Below are positions 1 through 10,859 of a stretch of 64,000 nucleotides of DNA, piece by piece. Position 1 is the first letter of the stretch. Each line of letters begins with the position of its first letter. Under the pieces are notes generated by a model. The model saw nothing but the letters and a program-made list of their open reading frames with translations. It was not told where the DNA came from and ran no database searches. The stretch is from Polytrichum commune (taxonomy: Eukaryota; Streptophyta; Polytrichopsida; Polytrichales; Polytrichaceae). A program made the position numbers and the translations under genes. The stretch is taken from contig OX485807.1 in NCBI GenBank assembly GCA_950295325.1, forward strand, positions 24,213,666-24,277,665, in the 5' to 3' direction.

Positions 1-1516
1 AAGTGGGCTAGGTCTTAGCCTCGCCTTTCTCCCCTTGCGGACCGCCTCCCAATGCATTGCACCTTTAGTTGTCCATGGCCGCTTCCTTTACTTTGTTTCC
101 TAAGTTACACAAACAAGGCAAGTTGCACCCACCGATTATACATATCACCGCGGTTTACCGTTTAGAGTTTTGCGTTGTTATAACATTTTACTAAAAATAT
201 CAATTTTTTACTTTATATAACATAAGTACATAATACATAACATTATTCAGTTGTCATGACTTCATATTTAGTCTGAAACACTGGGATTCCAACATCGGTG
301 TCTTTATTCTTGAGTATATTATTGAACTTATGAACACAACTCGTCAATTGAGTAGTGTTATGTATTCACATTGAGCAACATTATACAACATAATTGGTAA
401 AATTGATGCTCCTAATAAAGAAAGTTAAAGCAACGCATGAATCTAAGTAGTAAACCGCACGAAGAGGTATGAATGATGTAGCTACTACACTAAAAGAACA
501 AAGAACAAAGAAACAAAATATTATTTGTGTGAGTGGGAGATTGGTGTGAAATTGATAATGCGAGCTACTCTAATATCATGTCGGATGAACACCATGTGGG
601 TCCAAGGCTTTGGGTTTTCCTCAATCTTCCTTGAAACTTCCAACCAACACATTACATAGAATAATAAAAGTCGCCGTGCATCAAAAGTAACGTAGAATTA
701 AACATTCGCCCATGTTGGTTTTCTTAATGAAAGCAAACGAATTTATGCGACTCACACGACCTTTAAACGGGCAATTTGGTGTGAGTTGAAAATGGACATG
801 GCCCACATGAGTTCCCATTATAAAGAATTCATGTGGTCCACATATAATAGGACAATTTAGTGCACTTATGGGCTTCTCCTTGTATTACTACTTCAATACT
901 CGACCACCCTAAAGTTTGTCTAGGTCTCACATCTCATGAAGACACAAGTCCTTAAAAGCATATGTAGATTTACGGATACTTTTACCTCTTTGTACAACAT
1001 GATGATTTTGGGTTCCTAATTACTAAAGGACACACAAACTCAAAGAGTTGGTTGACCCAACTTAACAATCAACCGTATCCTATACAAGCATTCACATGTT
1101 TGGATGAGGTGGAAAGGTCAATACCATAAATGGATTGATTTTGGATTTTGAATCAACGGCCACCCGTGATTGGTATTAGGTGATCACGCTCTCATTCGTT
1201 TTGGTGTACAAACACCGAAGTTTATTTCCTTTTTTGTTTTCTTCAACATTCACTAATTCATATACGCCAATATCTTTAGTGGAAATGAGAGAATTAGAAG
1301 TGAGAGTTTGTGTAGGGGGGGGGGGAGCTTGAAGCACAAAACAACACAAAAAAACAAAAAAAAACATTATTTATTACATAAAATATGTGTATAACCATAA
1401 CATGGCCTTCATGAAACTAACGATTATGGATTCCATTGCTTTTGAGCTAATGTACCTTTCCAAACAGTTTAAGGTAGATGGTGTCGAAACCAACACCCAA
1501 AATCCTTGCATAATAA
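1..1516. other. No gene recognised
   Basis: AT-rich sequence with no supportable reading frame. An 11-base G run lies at 1315-1325. The two short open frames here (1176-1367 minus, 1387-1614 plus) have no recognisable motif, and the second runs into the inverted-repeat element that starts at 1517. Confidence 0.5.
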
Positions 1517-2080
1517 GGGGCGGTTTACACTATGGACCAAGAGCCATGACCAAGAAAATTAAATCATTTTCATGGTCACAGCTCTTGGCCAAGAGCCGTG
1601 ACCAAGAAAATTAAATCATTTTCATGGTCACAGCTCTTGGCCAAGAGCCGTGACCATGAAAAATCAAAAATGGATTTTTGAGTGGCTTGGTCACTCTTGT
1701 AGTGTAAAGTGGATTTGGACCGGGACAACTTTGGGCTGATTTTTTAAATTTCTATCCCAACGATCTACAGTAACGTCAACAAAATTCGGGAAATTTATAA
1801 AAAAAAAAAATAATCGGCCAATGGCTGATTTTTAGCCTTACGGCTCCCTTGATTTCCGTTGAGTCGAGCATTTTGCCTCGCCTCAACGGAAAACCCGTTG
1901 GACCATGGCACATTATCCAAATGGCAAATTTTAGTAGTTTTTGGGGACCTCAAAGTTAGTGGTCATTCTCCTTTTTTCAAGGTAGTGTAAAGCCAAATGG
2001 GACCAAGAGCACTTTACTCTCCAATCACAAATTTTAGAATTTCATGGTCATGGCTCTTGGTCCATAGTGTAAACCGCCCC
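1517..2080. mobile_element. Family A MITE, PIF/Harbinger-like, 564 bp
   Basis: Both ends read GGGGCGGTTTACACTATGG inward and the inverted match continues for about 36 bp without a mismatch. The element is flanked by TAA on both sides (1514-1516 and 2081-2083), the 3-bp TWA target expected of PIF/Harbinger elements. Internally a ~53-bp unit containing a GGTCAC-AGCTCTTGG hairpin is tandemly duplicated (about 1551-1656). No transposase is encoded, so it is non-autonomous. The superfamily is inferred from target site and end sequence only. Confidence 0.85.
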
Positions 2081-2545
2081 TAAGTACATGTAAAGTAGGA
2101 GAATGTCCACCATAACATCAGGCTCCTCCCATGTTGGTTTGGGTCACCTGCTTGCATTGTAATTTTTAAACCCTTGTAATGTTTGCATACAAAGTTTGAA
2201 TGAAACATACTTCGATGCATTGAAATATCATTTCAATTGCTAATTAAAATCACATATATACACAATTAACACCTCGCGTAACGTTTTAGCACAAATAGAT
2301 AGGCACACACGAACTTCGTAATCTTTTGTAGGTAGGTCCAATGGATTGGAATGGCATGCAACCAACACTTGTATTGTGGTAGCCATGTTGTGTATTGTCC
2401 TTTAAAATGGGGTAGATGCATGTAAAGTACGTTCACCTATTATGAATAGTGTACCTAAAATAGTTGGACACAATTTACAACATTTTAACCTTCTCGACGT
2501 AAGATGAAAACCATTGTTTCCGTTTAAGGCATGGTAGACACACAC

Positions 2546-2950
2546 ACCACAAAGGAATTTGTTAAGGTATGTGAGTGTTATTTGGTTCGTTTTTCATGTT
2601 CTCCAACTTTTACCAATTAGATTCATACAACAAAACTTGTGTTGCTTTAGCAAATGTACAATGAAACATATTAAAAAAAACGGATTGAAAATCAATCCTC
2701 CTCTTATTTAGTTATGGTTATGGGGAGTGCATATTTGCTGATTTCCAACCTAGATACATAGGTCCTCCTAGTTGTGTTCGATATTGAGTGTAGAGGAGTT
2801 ATTAATACTTCAAGATGTAGTCCAATTCCTTTTGAACACGTGTCTATATGATGTTTGCTTTTTGATCCTCACTGAACCACATACCATTCGAATCTAGGGG
2901 TCCGATTAAGAAAACGGGCCACTTAAGACCAATCTACCTTTATGGCTTTG
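2546..2950 (+). repeat. Family E dispersed repeat, ~400 bp
   Basis: Collinear with 61912-62345. Shared anchors include 'catgttctccaactt', 'caaaacttgtgttg', 'taggtcctcct' and 'gatgtagtccaat', and the tail 'aaccacatacca...tcaattaag'. Partial copies lie near 34205-34300 and, inverted, 63795-63885. The tail resembles the 3' part of family C, so the two may be related. No coding capacity is seen. Confidence 0.7.
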
Positions 2951-3193
2951 TTGCTCTTCGAGCCGTAGAGAAAAAGTGCCAAGTTGTTGTGTCTATAAGC
3001 AAGGTCATGTTTAAAAACTTGACTCGAGGGTCACCAATTAAAGTGTGACTGAGTATCCTATACTTTGCATTCTATGATGAGGATGAACCATTAGACATGT
3101 TATATTCAAATGGATTTTGCTGCTTAATATCAAAGTCCACTTTAATGGGTTCACACATCTATTGATAACTTACAACGCGTTGAATTCTTCTAG

Positions 3194-3543
3194 TGTTTGG
3201 GGAGATTTTTGGGCAACACTAGTCAAAATCTTAGTGTCGCCCCACTGAACGGAATGGTTGGCAATTCAATTCCCGGCTATGAAATCGTCTCTCTACTTGA
3301 CGGAATCTAACCAGGTGGTCAAGCACCTCATGTGTTCCACAAAAATAAAAGTAAAAATCTTAATGTTTTCAAGTCTGACTGGTTACACCTTCACATCTTC
3401 CGGTACTTGTTGCTTAAAATTTAGGTATATTCCATAGATTCCTCTAACAACAATGGGTGTTTCACATGAAGCCTTTAACTTCACCGGTTATTTTTTAAAC
3501 TCAACTGGTTCATATGGAAATAGCAGTTGGTTTTCCTTGTTCA
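3194..3543 (+). mobile_element. Family B element interrupted by a SINE
   Basis: Diverged copy of the AACCGGTT-rich family (compare 21795-22015). It begins TGTTTGGGGAG after a TAG and ends near 'ccttgttca'. The copy is longer than its relatives because 117 bp have been inserted at 3237-3353 (see the SINE entry). After removal of that insert the order of motifs matches the 21.8-kb copy: 'gggagatttttgggca', 'aagtctgactggttac', 'ggtatattc', 'accggttatttttt'. Confidence 0.7.
3237..3353 (+). mobile_element. 5'-truncated tRNA-derived SINE with 12-bp target duplication
   Basis: The insert sits between AAAATCTTAGTG (3225-3236) and AAAATCTTAATG (3354-3365), an 11/12 direct repeat created in the middle of a family B element. 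Its left half matches the tRNA-like head on the minus strand at about 16860-16955: shared stretches include 'ggttggc', 'attccc', 'ctatgaaatc' and 'tctctacttgacgg'. The A box is missing, so the copy is 5'-truncated. The tail 'ccacaaaaataaaagt' is A-rich. A target duplication with an A-rich 3' end is what LINE-machinery retrotransposition leaves. Confidence 0.7.
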
Positions 3544-4321
3544 CTGCTTGAATTTCAAAAAACCTCACCATAAGTTTAACACATTGGACCAATGCATTGT
3601 ATATGGAAAGCAGTGTTACGACATTTTTAGTCTATAAATAATTGTTGGTCTATACAATAGCTATGTAAAGGCCGTAAACTAGTTGTCAAAACGTTTTCAT
3701 ATGGTTTTCACAAAAAATCCTTAGCTAAAAGAGTAATAATTAATTATAGAAATTGAATAAGACTCAGATGCATTGGTGAAACTACTAAGAAGAATGTGTG
3801 TGTTTGACATGTTAAGAATAGTAACACTTTCAATCATTAAATTGGTAAAATTCTAATTTCCAAATAATTATATTATATTTAATATAGAGGTCTCCAACAT
3901 GTAGTGGATAATCCTTAAGTTCTTTACTTCACTCTTCTTTTCTCAGTCCTTCAAAGTAAGATTGAATCATGTAAAAACCTTAACAACTGATGAATTACGT
4001 ATGTTAAAAACCGTGAGATGTGACATTGCTAAACTCTCAAACAATTTGGTGTAAGCATTTGCAAAATAGTGTGCATTGACATTGAATACCATAAAGGTTG
4101 GCTTGTGCAGAGGGACAACATCAATGTGAACGAGGGACACTTCACCTTCATAATAAGTGTGAGTTTATTGCCTTGTGCATTCTATTGACTCTGCTGATAA
4201 ATTTTAGTCTCACATCGTCACAAAACAAAATTGAAAACCTTAAGAATTATAAAACAAAGACACATGACTCCCTCCCCACATGCCTTATGAAAGCACTACA
4301 CAAAATATTGTATGTAGTCTC

Positions 4322-4497
4322 ACTTACTATTTGGAGTTACACATTATTGTATAACTTCACTTTTGATATTTTTTTTTCTTCCAAGTAGAGATGTTCTAGA
4401 ATGTTCAAATAACCAATATGACCTTTGTTGGCCCAAAAAAAAAGACATGTAGTAGAAAGTTATAGAATTGCATAATTCCACATGGCAAATTACACTA
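4322..4497. mobile_element. Family G MITE, degenerate copy
   Basis: Diverged relative of the elements at 52790-52971 and 57253-57434. It shares 'atttggagttacacatt', 'tataac', 'gtagaaagttata' and an inverted counterpart at the right end. Ends are eroded and no target duplication can be read. Confidence 0.5.
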
Positions 4498-4798
4498 AAT
4501 ATAGTATTTAATGAAGTTTGGCATGTGTCCATAACCAACATATGGCACCCAGTGAAAACATTTTTGGCAAAAATTCACAAAAACTACCCAAAAATGTGGG
4601 TTTCAACACCCATGTGTGTTTGGGGGTTGGAAAAAGGGGCTAGGTAGCCAAATACTTACACGTGCCCACAACTCAATTGCCCAAACCTTTGCCCACCTGT
4701 CACAGGTCACCAACTAGTGTCGACCCATTCAAATGTCTCTTTGCCTATCCCTTCCTTTTTCGGTGTTGAAGTCCCCATCTCAACCCAAAACCTTATAA

Positions 4799-5119
4799 GT
4801 GTCGCCAACAAACCCTAGTTGCACCATTGTCATGTCGCCGCCCTTGCCTCCTCTGCCAAACCCAAGTTCGCCACCCCCGTGTGTTGGTTTGCATTTTTTT
4901 TTATATGTTTTTTTGTTATCACTTGTAGCAATTGGCCATATGGGATTGAGTTTTGGGCAATTTGGTCATTTATGTTTTTTTTGTTGGTTGCAGGTGGAGT
5001 CTGGATGCTTGGTGACTAACCAAGTTGGTTTGTGGTTTTCGTTTGGTTCTTGCAACTTGGATTGCCCACTAAGTACTAAGACCTTATCCTCTCTATTCCA
5101 TTCAACAACCTCATGCTAG
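4799..5119 (+). other. Open frame of unknown status, 106 codons
   Basis: A Pro/Ser-rich start is followed by a hydrophobic stretch, then Cys/Ser/Phe-rich sequence. It overlaps a 66-codon frame in another phase and lies directly upstream of a diverged tandem repeat. No domain or homologue is recognised, and the T-rich composition alone can create such hydrophobic frames. Probably not a gene. Confidence 0.15.
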
Positions 5120-5164
5120 TGGTTTTGTCTCCATATGCTTTGCTTGAGAGACCAGTATGGCTTG

Positions 5165-5560
5165 AGAGGTTTCAGCGAGTTCAAGAGCCAAGTATGTGTG
5201 GGCATATGCACATACAAATTCGGCAAGTTTGAGTTCAAGTATGCTATGAATGTTGCATGTGGGATTTGCATTTATTGCAAGTTTTCCATGCATTTCAATG
5301 GAGTTCAACAAGTTTAGGGGAGACTAAGATTGAGCCGAGCTACTAGGTGGTTGTGGGCACATGCGTTTGTTGATTCGGCAAGTTTGAGAGGTTTTGGGGA
5401 GTTTGAGTTCAAGTTTAATGTGAACACTACATGTGGAATTTGTTTTGATTGCAAGTTTTTGGTAATTGGCAAGTTTGGGGTGACTATGATTGAGACAAGA
5501 TGCTATGTGTTTGTGAGCACATGTGATGGTTGTGGGCACTTGGACTTGTAGATTTGGCGA
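5165..5560 (+). repeat. Diverged tandem repeat, ~175-bp unit
   Basis: Two successive units share 'gaggttt', 'ttcggcaagtttgag', 'gagttcaagt', 'acatgtggaatttg' (or 'gcatgtgggatttg') and 'attgcaagttttt' at a spacing of about 175 bp (for example 5232 against 5407). A fragment of a third unit ('gatttggcgagttcaagag') follows near 5551. The short open frames here are by-products of the repeat. Confidence 0.6.
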
Positions 5561-5889
5561 GTTCAAGAGATCTCCCAGCTCATGTGCGAGGCACCTGGTC
5601 CTTGGGTTTAGGCAACTGGCTCACACATGTTTTTCTTCTTCACCATTTTGCCTTGGCCCTTCCATCTATTAGTGTTTGTGAGCACTTGGTGGCATTATGA
5701 ATGTGTTGTGTTTCTACATGGTTGTTGTTTCCTTACTGGATTATCCCGCTTCCTTGAGTTCTTGTGCATTGTGAATCTCATGCTTGTGCATTTTGCTTTT
5801 GGGAGACTCTTGGCAATCGGTCTCTTTGATGTACATGCTAATGTCCACTTATGCATATTTTTTTTCACATGTTGCTAGTCATGTTGCTA

Positions 5890-8030
5890 CTCTCCCAAAT
5901 GTCTCCAATGAGGTTGTTGGTCCCTCTGTACCTTGAGTTAGCCATAATGGCATAAATGAAATGTCGTCAAAAATCTTACGAAGGTAGTCATATATCTAGG
6001 ACACTTGGACCGCAAAACTACCGTGGGCCGAATCGGTCATTAAGGAGGATGGGAAATCACCATATTTGGTGTTTGATATGCACTAAGATAGAGGGTCGTG
6101 AAAAACTTAGTCCCCAAACTAGTCTCCATGATGGAATATGGTCACCACAAAGCTAAGTTGACCATTGTTGGTGTGTATGTGTGTTGTTGGTCAATATTAT
6201 ATCTTTAGAAGTTGCATTAGTGTCAAGAACAAGAGATTTTGTCTTGCAACAAACCGTGACATGGTTGTTGAGCAACTTACTTATGATGTAACCATGGAAA
6301 GAAGAAAAACAATGGCCTAATTTGCTTGTTTGTTCAATTTGTCGAGGGATGGTCGCCTAACTAGTGATTATATAGGCATGCAAGAATTATTAAAGTTTCT
6401 TCATGTGCCAAAATACCCACAAAAGCATTAGTCCTAGAAAATGTGTCACCATATATCTCTTCTTCTTTTTTCTTTTCTTTTTTCGCAAAATTTTGGTCCA
6501 AATCTTTTGACCACACCACAGTGAAATTCCACCATGTTCACCACCCTAGCTACCTTTAGTTTTACAAAATGTTCATACTGATGGCACCTGTGAATGTGTA
6601 GTGTGTTACTCATTGGCAAAATTTGAAGGCCCATGGCTACAAAGAATGGAAGTTAAACATTGTTTTTATCATACAACATGTATAACAAACTCATGCTTCA
6701 CGTCATTAAGGTTGAGGCATCTATAACCAATAAAATAAGAGAGTTTGCACCTGTTTAGGAGGTGCATCCAAATTCTAGTGCTTGGCTATGACAACTGTCA
6801 AAACTCTTATGAGGGTAATCAATCACACACCGCCACCGCATAAACCTTTAAGAAACTATAGATCCATTTGCTAAGAAACTATAGATCTCATTAAAGGGAC
6901 CTAGTCCACTATGGATGCCTTGACCTTACATGATATCTTTGTTGTTGCATGTCGATATAAAATACATGCCATGTGTGTGGTACGATGAGGCTAAGGCTAT
7001 CTAGAGTAGGGACACCTATTCCCAATTAGGACCCCATTGAGAACCTATAGGGTGTCATAATTTTGATCAAGCTAGGATTGCATTTCGATAAGGCCGAAAC
7101 CAATAATGTCATGACACGTGTCCTTGGTTTGAGTGCTCGACGAGGAGGAATGAATGGTTAAAACGAGCGGTTTCAGCAAACTCTAGACATTGATAATATA
7201 CTCATGTCAAATTTTGACTTCAAAAATTCACAGTAATTTCAATTGGAGGAAGAAAATCATCAAAATTTTTTTGCAGTTCTCGTGATTTCTATCTTACTAC
7301 ACATGAAAAAAAACTAAACACATTCTACTTCTCTAGTTCTAATGCATAGTCTCTTTTAAGTGTTTGGTTATGGATGCCTCTACTCTATGTAACTCATCCA
7401 CTAGGCGGATGAAAACGTGCGAACTAATTAACTAATTCTAGGGCTTGAAATTTGATGTTCGAAGAGGATTTCACTATGAAAATGGTGTCCAAGCCCCAAT
7501 TACTTTGGTGGGATCCAGTTGGAATATATTGGCTCTCGACCTAAAAGGAGTTCAGTCATCCAACGATGGACAAGTTCAAGTGGCCACCGGCAAGCACCAT
7601 GCATGTTGGCTCATGTACGGTGAGAGGGAATTATGGCATGTGAACGTACCTCGTACAACCATTAAACAACAAGGTGAAATTGTAGTTTGGAAGTCACATG
7701 TAACTTATTTCATATCATTTTTATATGGGAATAGGCTTCTTCGAAGACCGTGAAATTATTCTAGGGGTACAAAATTCAAATAGATTAACTACAAGCCTAT
7801 AGGGGTTATAATTCCAACACGGGATGGATGAGCGTCGAAGATGAACATCTCAATTCAAATATTGCATTCATTTCTTCCGGTGTTGTTTGATGTGCAACTC
7901 ATATGATACTGATCTAAGCTGGCGGGCGGTCAACAAAAGAAAGCCCAAAATGTGAAATTTAAATGGGCCAAATCTTAGTTACTTTAATGAAAGCGAAAGA
8001 ATTATATATGGTCCCTTTACAAGAAAGGTT
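5890..8030. other. No gene recognised
   Basis: Mostly unassignable AT-rich sequence. Around 7600-7690 a stretch containing 'gagagggaatta...gtgaacgtacct' resembles 63250-63280, so part of this interval is another dispersed repeat. The 102-codon frame at 7445-7753 overlaps this repeat and shows no known motif. Confidence 0.4.
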
Positions 8031-8049
8031 TGAGAGTTTTACGAGATAG

Positions 8050-8790
8050 CTAGGGTCCTGGTAGGAATGACTTTTTGAGATGGGAGGATGCACGACTTAA
8101 ATTTTCCCTTGTTGAGGTTTATTATGATTTTTGGATCAAGCTAGTGGAACATTATGGCTTGCTCCGTGAGAGGACGCGTAGTCAGCACGGTGCTAAACCT
8201 ACCTCACGTGAATGGGTCGGTTTGCATAAAAATGTAGAGGATACGATGCCGGAATGGGTAGTTTGCGCCGGATACCTCAAGGCTTTCAGTTTTGGCCCAG
8301 TGGAATCTAGTGCGGAATTCATGAGCACCTTCCCTAAATCCATTGTTGGGTTGCAATACTTTAGCCTTATTGAGGTGCAACCTAATGCAAGGAATGTTGT
8401 ACCTCCTATGACTTTCTCAGGTTGAATGTCCAAAGTTCGGGTGGATGAGCTCTCCCATGGAAGTGCACATACTCAATTCAACTTGTTCGTTGGTAAATTG
8501 GATCAATTTTTTCTTTGACCTCGCACGATGGTGGTGGCCCGATGTTACACCTTTTATGGCATACTCAGCCAAGTTTGGCAGGTTTTGGATCACTTCCCAA
8601 GCGGCTCTTAGGAAGTTGATCCTAGATAAGTGGTGGAATGGAATTCCTCCCTCCACTTCCCTTAGATGGAACATCATTCAACATAAAAGACAAGGCACAT
8701 AAGGAAGCAACTTTCCTTTGGTCAATATTTCACAAGGTAGTATGGTCCAAGCATGACTTGTAGAAACACCCTCCAACAATTATATAAGCT
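8050..8790 (+). pseudogene. Possible LINE reverse-transcriptase C-terminal fossil
   Basis: Reads in at least three phases: 8075-8425 (upstream in-frame residues RNDFLRWEDARLKFSL), 8431-8702 (FFFDLARWWWPDV, then FGRFWITSQAALRKLILDKW) and about 8698-8760 (KEATFLWSIFHKVVWSKHDL). The last segment resembles the hydrophobic start of the zinc-binding domain that follows reverse transcriptase in plant LINEs (zf-RVT type). This assignment rests on pattern memory, not a search. Frameshifts and stops rule out an intact gene. A family C copy begins right after it. Confidence 0.35.
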
Positions 8791-8805
8791 TGACTCTACA
8801 AAACA

Positions 8806-9185
8806 TTGAAGTAGATGGGTCTAAAATGGTCCATTTCTCCAACTAGCCCACTTCTCCTTGTATATGAAAGATGTAATTAGTAGAAGATGGTTTGCAACTG
8901 TAAATCGAGGTTGTAGCCACTTTCCTCATAAATTTCAAAGCTCACTATGCATATCTTATTAACAATCAAAGCAAAATTTCTCATGCTCGAGAACTGGGTA
9001 GAGACCCCACCACCCCCCCCCCCCAAATAATTGATTACTAAGCTCAACATGGTTGTTGTATCTTGAGCACGCAATCCAATGTGTGTGTGTTTTTTTATTC
9101 CTTTTCTTTAAACACATGTCTTTTTGGTATCCATTCTAGGAGCCACTCCAAACCACATACCACTCAAGTAAGGTAGTTGACCCAA
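8806..9185 (+). repeat. Family C dispersed repeat
   Basis: Near-complete copy starting 'gtagatgggtctaaaatgg', with core AACTAGCCCACTTCTCC, then 'gaggttgtagccactttcctcat', 'aaacacatgtctttttggta' and 'aaccacataccactcaa'. A 12-base C run occupies 9013-9024 inside it. The 61-kb copy has a C run at the equivalent place. Confidence 0.75.
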
Positions 9186-9189
9186 TCCC

Positions 9190-10540
9190 AACTAGTCAAT
9201 AAATTTAGCATATTTGCAGTTTGAGTATGATCAAAGAAACAAATCCCCATGTAGAGAAATAAAAATAAGAAATAATTAAAATTATAAATTTTCATAAATT
9301 TTTGCAATAACCGAATTTCTAAGAATTCTATGAGTGGATACTCTCTTTAACCTATACATGTAGTATAGGCTACCCTTTTTCTAATCACCGATTGGTTACA
9401 AAACCAAGAATGCTTGTTATCCATAATCGATGATTATGACACCTAATTATGATTTCAATCTAAATCTAGTTGTCAACTCAACCACTGGCATTTGGCTAAG
9501 TTGAATTTCAACTATGACATGTCAACATTGAATAGGTTGACCTGAACTACGAAAATGGGGTGATGGTTGGGATGGGTCGTCTACCTTATGTGTGAGTGTT
9601 TTCGTAAGAAAAGCAACCAAATAAGGGCTAATGTCCGCCTCCATGTGATGGTGGAGAAGGTCATGTATAAAGAACAATAAAGAAGTTGCAATGCATGGGA
9701 GGAGGGGCAGGGGCCATGTGCCATGGCGCATGTGCGTCCAAAAGGACAAAACAAAATATTAAATGCTCCCAATGGTTGGTTACTATGCACTTGTCATTGG
9801 GAATGCATGTTGTATAAGATACACGACACCAACAAGACAAGACATGTTTGGGTATGGTAGACGACCTCCTTCCTTATCCCTACTAGGGCCTCAACTTATG
9901 AAGTTATCAGTTAGTGTTTTGTGCCTAATTTTTTTAAAAAGAAATGAAAAGTTATTAGTCAGTGTTAGAATGAACTACTTTTTGCAAACGGGTTTCAATG
10001 CACAAACCCTTTGCAAAAAGTACATTGGCCTTCTAATGTGAAGATAAGTGCTACATTTTGAGAAGACTTTGACCATCTAACAATGGGTGTCCATTTAAGC
10101 TAGTGTACCTTAAGGTCCCTTCATTCACATTGGTTGACTAAGTTCATACCCCCCACATGCATAAGGGACTATTCCATTCATATTCAATTTTTTTTGTTAT
10201 TTTTTTAATATTTTTGATTGTGTGTGTGTGTGTGGGGTGGGGGGTGTGGATATTATCCTTAAAGGAAGGGAGGAGGGAGAGTGATGTGGTGTGAATAAGG
10301 GGTGCTTTTACCTTTAATCGTAGTTGTCAACTCACATGTGGATTGGAGCGGGTTTACGGAGCAAGGTGATACCACCATTGTTTTAGGCAAGCATATGGAC
10401 TTGGGAAGGCCTTTTGATGGTTTAGGATTGTATATTAGTACGTGAGCTTGTGTGGGTACCTTTAGGTTGTGTGTTATGATGGTTGAGGTGTATTTATTGA
10501 TTTCACAACGTATATTATTACGTGTGTATATGTTGGTGCC
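9190..10540. other. No gene recognised
   Basis: AT-rich, with a (TG)n tract near 10217-10234 followed by G-rich sequence. Open frames of 69-124 codons on both strands show no motif. Confidence 0.4.
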
Positions 10541-10548
10541 TTGAGGCC

Positions 10549-10792
10549 GGGGATTCGTGGCACTCACTAAATAAAAATCATCCGTGCGGATGAAAAAAAC
10601 ACATGAATCATCTAAATGGCTATTTTTGGGCAATTTGATTCCGGAAATAAATTCAAAGGCCTCGAATTAGTCTAGTGACGTCACATTCAAATGAATCGGT
10701 CCTCAACCCCATAGGGGGGCTTTTTTTTTATTGGAGCCACTTCATCCACGATATCTTGGATGGATGATTTTTAGTGAGTGCCACGAATCCCC
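10549..10792. mobile_element. 244-bp MITE with ~31-bp inverted repeats
   Basis: The left end GGGGATTCGTGGCACTCACT (10549 on) is matched by its reverse complement ending at 10792. The match continues through AAAATCATCC with a 4-base indel. The flanking sequence on both sides is itself a diverged direct repeat ('ccttgaggttgtgtgtcatgg' type, about 10461 and 10800), so the target duplication cannot be read. No coding sequence. Confidence 0.7.
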
Positions 10793-10859
10793 AGCCGTGC
10801 CTTGAGGTTGTGTGTCATGGTGGCGAGGTGTATTTATCGGTCTCAGAATGTTGTGTTTG

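Noticed and set aside
3194-3543. CRISPR-like or regularly spaced repeats among AACCGGTT motifs
   Set aside because: The motifs are internal parts of a small inverted-repeat element, unevenly spaced, and the sequence is eukaryotic in character.
4799-5119. Small secreted or membrane protein
   Set aside because: Hydrophobic residues come from T-rich sequence, competing frames overlap, and a tandem repeat follows directly.
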